Positions 19,101 through 25,745 of a stretch of DNA of 34,412 nucleotides are shown piece after piece; positions within the stretch are counted from its first letter, which is position 1; each line of letters begins with the position of its first letter. The notes below the pieces were generated by a model. That model ran no database searches. It was given only the letters and a program-made list of their open reading frames with translations, and was not told the origin of the DNA. The stretch covers positions 1-34,412 of the forward strand of contig QOQI01000011.1 in NCBI GenBank assembly GCA_003332035.1, given 5' to 3'. The translations under genes were made by a program, and so were the position numbers. The DNA comes from Paracoccaceae bacterium. Lineage in GTDB: Bacteria > Pseudomonadota > Alphaproteobacteria > Rhodobacterales > Rhodobacteraceae.

Positions 19101-19541
19101 CTACCAACAAAAACCTTCTTTTATGGCATGGAGCCAGGTGAAGAAATTACAGCAGAAATTGATCCAGGAAAAACACTGGAAATTCGTTTGCAAGCTGTTG
19201 GTGAAACGGACGAAAAAGGTGACGTCAGAGTCTTTTTTGAATTAAATGGTCAACCACGCATCATCCGTGTCCCTAATCGGCTAATTAAATCACAAACAGC
19301 ATCTAATCCAAAAGCAGAGGAAGGTAATGACGCTCATGTAGGAGCGCCAATGCCTGGCGTAATTGCAGGTGTGACCGTGTCGTTAGGACAAGCAGTTAAC
19401 GAAGGAGATTTGCTTTTGACTATTGAAGCAATGAAAATGGAAACAGGGCTTCATGCAGAGCGTGATGCAATAATAAAAGTTGTGCACGTCAGTACTGGTT
19501 CACAAATAGATGCAAAGGATCTTTTAATCGAATTTGAGTAA
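16104..19541 (+). CDS. pyc: Pyruvate carboxylase
   Basis: 1145 aa, the usual length of the single-chain alpha4 enzyme. It carboxylates pyruvate to oxaloacetate using ATP, bicarbonate and biotin, an anaplerotic step in the cytoplasm. The biotin carboxylase domain spans about residues 1-450 with ATP-grasp loop GGGGRGM (165-171) and the catalytic EVNPRVQVEH segment (292-301). The carboxyltransferase domain starts at DTTMRDGHQS (537-546) and holds the metal-binding HFHTHD segment. The C-terminal biotinyl domain has AMKM with the biotinylated Lys at 1111. The ATG follows a GGTGA site. The three domains in this order exclude acetyl- or propionyl-CoA carboxylase subunits. A tRNA-Gly gene follows in the same direction. 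Confidence 0.98.
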   Translation: MKIFEKILIANRGEIAIRIMRAANEMGKKTVAVFAEEDKLGLHRFKADEAYRIGEGLGPVAAYLSIEEIIRVAKLSGADAIHPGYGLLSENPNFVDACDANGITFIGPKAETMRALGDKASARKVAIEAGVPVIPATEVLGDDMNVIQKEAKNLGYPLMLKASWGGGGRGMRPINGESELEDKILEGRREAEAAFGNSEGYLEKMIIRARHVEVQILGDQNGDIYHLWERDCSVQRRNQKVVERAPAPYLSEGQREELCELGRKICQHVNYECAGTVEFLMDMDSEKFYFIEVNPRVQVEHTVTEEVTGIDIVQAQILISEGYGLAEATGKSSQKEIKLNGHALQTRITTEDPQNNFIPDYGRITAFREATGMGIRLDGGTAYSGGVITRYYDSLLVKVTAWAPTPEKAISRMDRALREFRIRGVSTNIAFVENLLKHPTFLNYEYTTKFIDTSTDLFEFSKRRDRGTKVLNYIADITVNGHPETVNRQKPLSELKPARAPDVNSEPSYGTRNLLDEKGPKAVANWMLEQKRLLLTDTTMRDGHQSLLATRMRSLDMIKAAPVYSSKLPKLFSVECWGGATFDVAYRFLQECPWQRLRDIRASMPNIMTQMLLRASNGVGYTNYPDNVVESFVKEASKGIDVFRVFDSLNWVENMRVAMNAVLDTNKICEASICYTGDILNPERAKYNLQYYVSMAKELEAAGAHVLGLKDMAGLLKPAAATRLIQTLKSEIGIPIHFHTHDTSGIAASTILAASEAGVDAVDTAMDAFSGGTSQPCLGSIVEALRHTSRDTELNIDDIRLINNYWEHVRDQYAAFESGSSAPASEVYLHEMPGGQFTNLKAQARSLGLEEKWPEIAKTYADVNQMFGDIVKVTPSSKVVGDMALMMVSQGLSRQDVESPDIDLSFPDSVVDMMRGNLGQPPGGFPKSIVGKILKGEKPNLERPGKHLKDVDLEQVRTELSVNLDGVDIDDEDLNGYLMYPKVFMDYMERHQIYGPVRALPTKTFFYGMEPGEEITAEIDPGKTLEIRLQAVGETDEKGDVRVFFELNGQPRIIRVPNRLIKSQTASNPKAEEGNDAHVGAPMPGVIAGVTVSLGQAVNEGDLLLTIEAMKMETGLHAERDAIIKVVHVSTGSQIDAKDLLIEFE

Positions 19542-19601
19542 TACGCTATTTTTCACTTGCAGAGCCAAAAGAGTATTTGTAGAAGCGGAATACCCAAGGA
19601 T

Positions 19602-19676
19602 GCGGGCGTAGCTCAGGGGTAGAGCGTTACCTTGCCAAGGTAAATGTCGTGAGTTCGAATCTCATCGCCCGCTCCA
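19602..19676 (+). tRNA. tRNA-Gly (anticodon GCC)
   Basis: A complete cloverleaf is visible: acceptor GCGGGCG (19602-19608) pairs with CGCCCGC (19666-19672), D stem GCTC/GAGC, anticodon stem TTACC/GGTAA with loop TTGCCAA giving anticodon GCC at 19634-19636, five-base variable loop, and T arm GTGAG-TTCGAAT-CTCAT. The discriminator base is T and CCA is encoded at 19674-19676. It reads GGC and GGU codons. It lies 60 bp after pyc; no clear intrinsic terminator follows. Confidence 0.98.
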
Positions 19677-19895
19677 ATCTACCTTCATAAAGCCGTGTAA
19701 CCATATGTTTTATAAGAATTTTTTCTTTACAGGTTATGTGGAGTATACAATATAGTAGACAAAAACGCTCACTATTTAATGTGTAAAATTGTAGTATTTT
19801 ATTCAATTAGAAACATCACCATTAAAATAAACAGAAGGGTGTAAATGATCCAAAGACCTTAAACTACCGTATCACTACAAAAAACGGAGTAGTTT

Positions 19896-20024
19896 ATGAG
19901 TTGTACTTGCGGTCGTTCACCCACAGGAAAATGTGTCGGTTGGCATAATTTAAGCGAAGAAGAGTATCAATTGAAAAAAATTGTTTGGGAATCTAAACAA
20001 AAAAGCGCTCAGGATGCGGCCTAA
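19896..20024 (+). CDS. 42-aa Cys/His protein with CDGSH-like ligand pattern
   Basis: Short protein with a good GGAG ribosome-binding site 7 nt before the ATG. It starts MSCTCGRSPTGKCVGWH and continues as a charged, probably helical tail. Cys3, Cys5, Cys13 and His17 give C-x-C-x7-C-x3-H. CDGSH [2Fe-2S] proteins have C-x-C-x8-C-x3-H with a nearby Ser, so the pattern is one residue shorter, and the CDGSH Asp is Val here. I do not recognise a named family. It may bind a metal or Fe-S cluster, but this is inference. It is followed 2 bp later by a second small Cys protein in the same direction, suggesting a two-gene unit. Confidence 0.7.
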   Translation: MSCTCGRSPTGKCVGWHNLSEEEYQLKKIVWESKQKSAQDAA

Positions 20025-20026
20025 TT

Positions 20027-20212
20027 ATGATACCACAACACGTATATCGTGGTTTCGTCACTGATCAGAACGATAAACCATGCGATTGCGGGATGTGCGT
20101 TCCAATCGGCTCTGATTGGAGTGAACTTTCCAATACCGAAAAACTGGCAAAGATGATTATCTTAAAAGCCCAAATAGCTGCTGAAAATAATGCAAAACAA
20201 GCTGTAACTTGA
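20027..20212 (+). CDS. 61-aa hypothetical protein with CDCGMC motif
   Basis: Begins 2 bp after the stop of the preceding 42-aa gene, with no strong ribosome-binding site of its own, so translation is probably coupled. Three cysteines form C-D-C-G-M-C at residues 19-24; the remainder is a likely alpha helix rich in Ala and Lys ending in a short tail. No membrane segment or signal peptide is seen. The C-x-C-G element recalls the CTCG of its neighbour, so the two may share a metal or redox role, but no function can be assigned. The reading frame runs convergent with the SDR gene, which ends 22 bp downstream on the other strand. Confidence 0.6.
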   Translation: MIPQHVYRGFVTDQNDKPCDCGMCVPIGSDWSELSNTEKLAKMIILKAQIAAENNAKQAVT

Positions 20213-20234
20213 TGGCACGAGTAGTATGGTAATG

Positions 20235-21032
20235 TTAAATCACCGGGCACAGTCCTCCATCTAAGTTAATTGCAGTCCCAGTAATATACCGTGCCCTTTT
20301 TGAGCACAGAAAAGCCACTAAATCCGCATATTCTTCTGCTTCTCCAACTCGGCCCAGGGGAATTCTCTCCGCCATGTCGTCGTAAAGCTCTTGCGGTTTT
20401 TTGTTGCCAGCCCGCCTTTCCCACTGCATTGATTTTATTAACCCTATGCAAATAGCGTTTACTCTAATTTGCTCAGATGCAAATTCGTTAGCTAAGGATT
20501 TTGTCAAATTAAGGCCAGCAGACCGCATAACCGAAGTTGGTAAAGATTTCGCTGTCGGCGCTTTTCCCCCGCCAATGCTGGCGTTAATTATACAGCCACC
20601 TCCCCTTAACCTCATCGAAGGAACTACTAATTTGCTAAGTCTTACAGCGGACATAACTTTAAGTTGAAAATCATAAAGCCATTCGGTCTCGTTTAATTTC
20701 TCCAACCCCATTGCCGCTGAAATTCCAGCATTATTTATAAGAAAATCAATGCCACCAAATTTGGATAGTATGCTTGATATGAGATTTGTACAATCTTCCG
20801 GCTTAGTAACATCTGCAGGATATCCAACAACATCAGTTTTTGATTTTGCATCTAAATATTCTATGGATTGCTGACGAATTTCATTTGCAACTTGAAACAG
20901 ATGCTCAGAACGTCGAGCACAAATAACCACTTTTGCACCCTCTAGTGCAAATCTCTCGGCCGTTGCACGCCCTAAACCATCACTTCCCCCAGTAATTAAG
21001 ACAACTTTATTATCCAAACCTAAGTCAAACAT
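20235..21032 (-). CDS. SDR-family protein lacking the YxxxK catalytic pair
   Basis: 265 aa short-chain dehydrogenase/reductase fold. The cofactor loop TGGSDGLG (14-21), DV at about 74, and the NNAG motif (100-103) are intact, as is the Ser in NAS (Ser152). At the place of the catalytic Tyr and Lys the sequence reads PTSVMRSAGL, with Thr166 and Arg170 instead. I recall an SDR subgroup with a similar PTSVxRAAG segment and a following VNAICIG block, so this is likely a conserved divergence rather than a broken gene. The substrate is unknown and normal oxidoreductase chemistry is doubtful. ATG at 21032; AT-rich divergent region with metY. Confidence 0.85.
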   Translation of the reverse strand: MFDLGLDNKVVLITGGSDGLGRATAERFALEGAKVVICARRSEHLFQVANEIRQQSIEYLDAKSKTDVVGYPADVTKPEDCTNLISSILSKFGGIDFLINNAGISAAMGLEKLNETEWLYDFQLKVMSAVRLSKLVVPSMRLRGGGCIINASIGGGKAPTAKSLPTSVMRSAGLNLTKSLANEFASEQIRVNAICIGLIKSMQWERRAGNKKPQELYDDMAERIPLGRVGEAEEYADLVAFLCSKRARYITGTAINLDGGLCPVI

Positions 21033-21223
21033 CCAAAATTTTCCTTCCTTTTTATAATGATTAAAATAAAAGCTATTCCGCTAAAAAAGATTTTTAAAGA
21101 ATTTAATCTCAAACAAAAAACAACTGATATTTCGTCATCTTAATATTGATTATGAGTATTATTTGATTGTTCTTTTCTTAAGCTTTCCCTAAATTGCCTT
21201 AAATCCAGAAATAAGGAAAAAGA

Positions 21224-22513
21224 ATGGAAGACGGTCCCACTTACGGTTTTGATACATTACAAATTCATGCTGGATCTCGTCCAGACCCAGTGACCGGAGC
21301 TCGGCAAACTCCTATTTATCAATCAACAGCCTATGTTTTTCGAGATGCTGAGCATGCAGCGGCTTTATTCAATCTACAAGAAGTAGGTTATATATACTCC
21401 AGACTGACGAACCCTACTGTTTCAGTATTACAAGAACGCATAGCAACCTTAGAAGGCGGCGTCGGCGCCGTTTGTTGCTCATCAGGTCACGCAGCCCAAA
21501 TTATGGCCTTATTTCCTCTTATGTCACCGGGATGCAATGTAATCGCATCAACTCGTTTATACGGTGGAACAGTTACCCAATTTAGCCAAACTATTAAGCG
21601 TTTTGGTTGGTCTGCAAAATTTGTAGATTTCGATGACCTAGATGCAGTAAAAAACGCTATCGATGAGAACACTCGGGCTGTTTTCTGTGAAGCTATAGCT
21701 AACCCTGGCGGGTATATTACTGATCTTAAAGCTATATCAACAATTTCAGATAAAGCCGGACTTCCCTTGATCGTAGACAATACTACCGCCACGCCATATT
21801 TATGTCGGCCAATAGAATATGGCGCAACGTTGGTTGTTCATTCAACGACAAAATATATGACAGGAAACGGAACTGTAACAGGTGGTTGCGTTGTTGACAG
21901 TGGCAAATTTGACTGGTCTGCAAATCAAAAATTTCCATCTTTGTCCGAACCTGAGCCCGCATATCACGGTTTACGCTTCCACGAAACATTTGGAGCGTTA
22001 GCATTTACTTTTCACGGAATTGCTATTGGCCTGCGCGATTTAGGAATGACAATGAACCCCCAAGCTGCTCACTACACTCTCATGGGTTTGGAAACGTTAT
22101 CACTTCGTATGCAACGCCATTGTGACAATGCCCTGAAAATAGCTACTTGGCTGGAAGAACAAGAAACTGTTGAAGCCGTAACATACGCGGGATTGAAATC
22201 TTCCCAATATTTTGATCGCGTTAAGAAAGTATGTCCCAAGGGAGCTGGAGGTTTATTTACAGTCGCCTTAAAAGGTGGATATGACAGTTGTATAAAGTTT
22301 GTTAATGCGCTCGAAATTTTTAGCCATGTATCAAATCTTGGGGACAGTCGTTCACTGGTCATACACACAGCGTCAACTACGCACAGGCAACTCACTGTCG
22401 AGCAACAGATTGCTGCTGGCTCTGCGCCAAATGTAGTACGAATTTCTATTGGGATTGAGGATCCCGATGACCTAATGGCAGATCTAAAACAAGCTCTGGC
22501 GACAGCCAAATAA
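21224..22513 (+). CDS. metY: O-acetylhomoserine sulfhydrylase (MetY-type, PLP-dependent)
   Basis: 429 aa, typical of the longer MetY branch of the Cys/Met metabolism PLP enzymes. It likely makes homocysteine from O-acetylhomoserine and sulfide (direct sulfhydrylation) in the cytoplasm. The N-terminus has FDTLQIHAGSRPDPVTGARQ, with SRLTNPT at 59-65 and SSGHAAQ near 86-92. The PLP aldimine lysine is Lys210 in HSTTKYMTGNG. The segment SNLGDSRSLVIHTASTTH in the C-terminal part is typical of this group. A clear AAGGA site precedes the ATG. MetZ or methionine gamma-lyase are related alternatives; the length and the GHAAQ/GNGT features favour MetY. Confidence 0.9.
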   Translation: MEDGPTYGFDTLQIHAGSRPDPVTGARQTPIYQSTAYVFRDAEHAAALFNLQEVGYIYSRLTNPTVSVLQERIATLEGGVGAVCCSSGHAAQIMALFPLMSPGCNVIASTRLYGGTVTQFSQTIKRFGWSAKFVDFDDLDAVKNAIDENTRAVFCEAIANPGGYITDLKAISTISDKAGLPLIVDNTTATPYLCRPIEYGATLVVHSTTKYMTGNGTVTGGCVVDSGKFDWSANQKFPSLSEPEPAYHGLRFHETFGALAFTFHGIAIGLRDLGMTMNPQAAHYTLMGLETLSLRMQRHCDNALKIATWLEEQETVEAVTYAGLKSSQYFDRVKKVCPKGAGGLFTVALKGGYDSCIKFVNALEIFSHVSNLGDSRSLVIHTASTTHRQLTVEQQIAAGSAPNVVRISIGIEDPDDLMADLKQALATAK

Positions 22514-22614
22514 GACACTAATATCTATGGCGCTGTTACGTAAACTTAACTAATAAAACTTGTTTATCTTTTCCAGAATACCTAAATGATGTAAGTTCTT
22601 TTAGTATTTACTAT

Positions 22615-22620
22615 GGAGGG
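22615..22620 (+). promoter_or_regulatory. Ribosome-binding site deciding the 22625 TTG start
   Basis: GGAGGG lies inside the first codons of the longest reading frame, 5 nt before a TTG at 22625. No such site precedes the upstream ATG at 22613. It therefore argues for the TTG as the real start. Confidence 0.5.
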
Positions 22621-22624
22621 CCAT

Positions 22625-24301
22625 TTGATAGCCTTGCGCCTCAACCTGGTTATTCAAGAAAATAGTGTAGAACTGCTTAAATATGAAGCGGCAGGTCACA
22701 CAGTCATAAAATCTAGTGCGATCCACAAAGGCGATGTCAAGTCTGCACTTGGTGAACTTTCAGCCTTTATATTTCGAAATAATGATTTGAATCATAATGT
22801 AGACTTCGTTGTTCCTCCCAATCAAATCAAAATTTTTCGCAAAATTCAAAAAAATACGAATAATACAGAGAATACCAATTTAGTTGCAAAAAAGTTTCTT
22901 AATAAAGAAAACAATATCGATATTTCGGAAGTATTTTTCGATGTTAGTATCTCTGAGGACAGTATCGCAATAGCCGTTGTCGATAGGCAGAAACTTTTAG
23001 AAGCCATATCATTTATCGAAAGCACGGGATTTAGGGTTATTAACACCGTAAGTATATCAAACGACAAACACAAATCCTTTGTCTTTAGAAGCCAAAAAGA
23101 CTTTGAGGGCCAATCCAAAACTAAAAAGCAATCTTATTTTGAAAATTGGCTTAAAGGCAAAAAAGTAATTGGGTTTTTAAAATCAAAAATATTGAATACC
23201 AAAAATGTAACTAATTCTAAGTTTACCCGTAATTTAGCATTATTAAGCTTTGCTTTTTTAGCAACTGTAGTGGTTGCGACCGAATACTTTGATCGCTCTT
23301 TTGAAAAAAAAAGAGAGCCCATTTCTTATTTGAAAAATGACAAAACTGGGTCGATTGCTCCAGATAAAAAAGAAATAGTGAATAAAGTTTTCAGCCCAGT
23401 AAATGTTTTTATCCACTCTGAAAAAATAGAGCTTTTTTCTCCGCTAGATAATCCCCTCAAAGACTTAGCCAAGCCATCTGATACAGTCATGTCAAAAGAT
23501 CGTTCGGGAAATTGGACAGAACTATCATTAACTCAAGAATTGAATTCTCAAGATAAAATAAATTTTAATACTGCAAATATATCAACAATCAAAATTGATG
23601 AGCCTTGGGGACATTTTGCCACCTTGGAACAGAGTTTTCTGTCACCAAACTATCCAGAAAAAAAATTAGCACCTGCAATTAAAGATGCCAAAGAGCCGAA
23701 TGACCCCGTTATCAATTTTACAAACATTTCTCCAATATTAAAAAATGGTAATAAAAATTCTCGACCTGAACTGAGTCTAGAGGCCCCATTAAATAAAATC
23801 CGCATTTATCCTAAGTTGCGTCCAAATAAATATCCTTTTGAAGTAAAAGAAATTCCCAAGCAATATGCACGTCCCCGTGTAAGGCCAACTGTAATAGAAG
23901 AACTTGCTGCCAAAAGCCAGATCTTCTCAGATAGTCAAATTGGCCTATCTGTAAAACCAAAAAATAGACCCAAAATAAGGAAAAGAATTGTAGTTGCTGA
24001 TTATTCAGAAGAGGGCGAGGAAGCTACCATTACAGGAACAATTTCGAAGGCCTCTACGAAAAAGTCTATCGTAAAGATAGCTACAACTAAAAATGCAATA
24101 AATAAGCGTAAATTAAATCTTCTAAGCATCTACTCCCGGGGGTCAGAGAGAAGGGCGATAGTAAGATTTCCAACTGGGCAGACTAAGCTTGTTAAGGTTG
24201 GAGATGCACTCGATGGTGGCCGAGTCGCGGCAATTGGAAATAGCGAGGTTCGCTACATAAAAGGTGGAAATAATCTTGTGTTGAAAATTCCTGAAGGTTG
24301 A
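22625..24301 (+). CDS. Single-pass membrane protein, GspL/PilP-like architecture (hypothetical)
   Basis: About 558 aa from the TTG (562 from the ATG at 22613). An N-terminal cytoplasmic domain (about residues 5-150) with no recognised motif is followed by a basic linker, one membrane helix (about 202-220), and a long low-complexity, Lys/Pro/Asn-rich periplasmic region containing repeated RPK/KNRP elements. The C-terminal 70 residues (from IYSRGSERRAIVRFPTGQ to the end) form a compact domain with VKVGDALDGGRVAAIGNSEVRYIK, reminiscent of the C-terminal HR/PilP fold of GspC or PilP. Similar large hypothetical proteins are, as I recall, found in Roseobacter relatives. No other secretion or pilus gene is adjacent, so its role is unknown. 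Confidence 0.75.
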   Translation: MIALRLNLVIQENSVELLKYEAAGHTVIKSSAIHKGDVKSALGELSAFIFRNNDLNHNVDFVVPPNQIKIFRKIQKNTNNTENTNLVAKKFLNKENNIDISEVFFDVSISEDSIAIAVVDRQKLLEAISFIESTGFRVINTVSISNDKHKSFVFRSQKDFEGQSKTKKQSYFENWLKGKKVIGFLKSKILNTKNVTNSKFTRNLALLSFAFLATVVVATEYFDRSFEKKREPISYLKNDKTGSIAPDKKEIVNKVFSPVNVFIHSEKIELFSPLDNPLKDLAKPSDTVMSKDRSGNWTELSLTQELNSQDKINFNTANISTIKIDEPWGHFATLEQSFLSPNYPEKKLAPAIKDAKEPNDPVINFTNISPILKNGNKNSRPELSLEAPLNKIRIYPKLRPNKYPFEVKEIPKQYARPRVRPTVIEELAAKSQIFSDSQIGLSVKPKNRPKIRKRIVVADYSEEGEEATITGTISKASTKKSIVKIATTKNAINKRKLNLLSIYSRGSERRAIVRFPTGQTKLVKVGDALDGGRVAAIGNSEVRYIKGGNNLVLKIPEG

Positions 24302-24344
24302 GAAGATCGAGCTTATAAAGTCGAGCTATATTAGGTCCAACACC

Positions 24345-24848
24345 CTATGCAGCTCTTGAGATCAATACAGAGTCTACTTTTCGGGCGGCTGCGACCTCAT
24401 CACCATCTTCAACTGCAGCAACTTCTCGAGTTAATCTATCTAAAGCCGCTTCGTACAATTGACGTTCAGAATAGCTTTGCTCTCTTTGCTCATCATTTCG
24501 ATGTAAATCTCGCACCACTTCAGCGATTGCGATAAGATCCCCGGAATTTATTTTTTGTTCATATTCTTGTGCTCTTCTTGACCACATTGCCCGCTTAACT
24601 TTTGGCTTACCTTTTAAAGTCGTAAGAGCCTGAGAAACCACATCTGGTGAGCTCAATGAACGCATACCTATTTCTTCGGCTTTATTTGTTGGAACCCTAA
24701 GGGTCATCTTATCTTTTTCAAAAGCAACTACGTACAGTTCAAGAGAAGCGCCTGCAATTTCCTGTTCTTCAATTGAAACAACTTTTCCTACGCCATGGGC
24801 CGGATATACAACATATTCATTCGAACTGAATTGAAGTTTCTTGCTCAT
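24345..24848 (-). CDS. carD: CarD-family transcriptional regulator (CdnL)
   Basis: 167 aa. CarD/CdnL binds the RNA polymerase beta subunit and stabilises open promoter complexes; in Rhodobacter sphaeroides it is a broad activator at promoters lacking a T at -7. The N-terminal Tudor-like RNAP-interaction domain is seen as FSSNEYVVYPAHGVGKV and the C-terminal helical domain has MWSRRAQEYEQKINSGDL, both family signatures. A good AAAGGA site is 8 nt upstream of the ATG. It converges with the membrane protein gene ending 43 bp away and lies upstream of fdxA on the other side with a 103-bp gap. Alphaproteobacterial genomes often keep carD close to fdxA. Confidence 0.95.
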   Translation of the reverse strand: MSKKLQFSSNEYVVYPAHGVGKVVSIEEQEIAGASLELYVVAFEKDKMTLRVPTNKAEEIGMRSLSSPDVVSQALTTLKGKPKVKRAMWSRRAQEYEQKINSGDLIAIAEVVRDLHRNDEQREQSYSERQLYEAALDRLTREVAAVEDGDEVAAARKVDSVLISRAA

Positions 24849-24951
24849 TATTGTTTCCTTTAATTTTGTATTTTAAACTGTAACAAGTTTACACGTCCGA
24901 TCTAGAAAGATTCAACTAACATAAGTTTAAAGAATTTGCCAGCCAGAGGTT

Positions 24952-25290
24952 TTAACCACCTTCACCAGGATTATCAGAAAAATATTTCTCAAGCTTACCT
25001 GTTTCGCCCTCCCGATCTTCAGCATCAGGTAGCGGATCTTTCTTTGTTATTATAACAGGCCATATTTCTGAATACTTACGATTAAACTCTACCCACTTTT
25101 CCATGTCTGGCTCGGTGTCGGGTCGAATTGCATCGGCAGGGCATTCTGGCTCACAAACACCGCAGTCAATACACTCGTCCGGGTGAATAACGAGCATGTT
25201 TTCACCTTCATAAAAACAATCCACGGGACAGACTTCAACACAATCGGTATATTTACAGGCTATGCAAGAGTCATTGACAATGTAGGTCAT
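24952..25290 (-). CDS. fdxA: 7Fe ferredoxin FdxA
   Basis: 112 aa from the ATG at 25290, the normal length; a TTG 16 codons upstream would add an unconserved tail. Low-potential ferredoxin carrying one [3Fe-4S] and one [4Fe-4S] cluster. Cysteines at 9, 17 and 50 match the 3Fe ligands, and 21, 40, 43 and 46 the 4Fe ligands by analogy with Azotobacter ferredoxin I; Cys12 replaces a usual fourth ligand position. The CxxC blocks are [17 protein letters not shown] and [16 protein letters not shown] lies 8 nt before the ATG. Its start is 52 bp downstream of the stop of the S4 protein gene, so co-transcription is likely. The electron partner is not shown by the sequence. Confidence 0.95.
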   Translation of the reverse strand: MTYIVNDSCIACKYTDCVEVCPVDCFYEGENMLVIHPDECIDCGVCEPECPADAIRPDTEPDMEKWVEFNRKYSEIWPVIITKKDPLPDAEDREGETGKLEKYFSDNPGEGG

Positions 25291-25342
25291 AAAATACGTC
25301 CAAATAAAAACATCGAACGCATTGCTAGACTGGTTCAACTAA

Positions 25343-25726
25343 TCATTCAAGTGTTTTGATAACTATTTTATCGAGTATTCTTCGGTCTTTTTTTGTTGGT
25401 CTTTTATTCACGGCTTTTTTAGACTTTTTAGGCGCACTTTCCATATTCGAAGAACCTGTTTTATCTTCTGATAGTTCTAAATAGAGCTTTTGAGCCTCAC
25501 TAGCCGGCCCTCGCCTAGAACCAAGGCTTTGCACTTGTACAAGTCTAACCAAATTTACGTGATTAATCGTGAGCACATCATTTATTTTGACTTTAGTGGC
25601 TGGCTTAATGATTTTATGAGCGTTAACTCTTAATTTACCGCTTAAAACCGCTTTAGATGACAAGCTTCTGCTTTTATAAAAACGAGCGTACCAGAGCCAG
25701 GTGTCTACTCTTATCTTTTCGGTCAT
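25343..25726 (-). CDS. S4-domain RNA-binding protein, Hsp15-like
   Basis: 127 aa. The S4 fold spans about residues 5-70: RVDTWLWYARFYKSRSLSSKAVLSGKLRVNAHKIIKPATKVKINDVLTI, typical of heat shock protein 15 (HslR) relatives that bind stalled 50S subunits carrying peptidyl-tRNA. The C-terminus is Lys-rich and likely unstructured. A GGAG site lies about 4 nt upstream of the ATG. It starts 19 bp after the helicase gene stop, so the two are probably co-transcribed. The HslR role is inferred from family membership; other S4 proteins are possible. Confidence 0.88.
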   Translation of the reverse strand: MTEKIRVDTWLWYARFYKSRSLSSKAVLSGKLRVNAHKIIKPATKVKINDVLTINHVNLVRLVQVQSLGSRRGPASEAQKLYLELSEDKTGSSNMESAPKKSKKAVNKRPTKKDRRILDKIVIKTLE

Positions 25727-25745
25727 GCGCTCCTTTTAGGTACCT

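Noticed and set aside
19677..19760. Terminator after tRNA-Gly
   Set aside because: Only a weak AAGAA/TTCTT pairing with no stable stem is visible.
25291..25338. TTG start giving a 128-aa ferredoxin
   Set aside because: The added 16 residues do not fit the FdxA family N-terminus, and the internal ATG gives the usual 112-aa protein.
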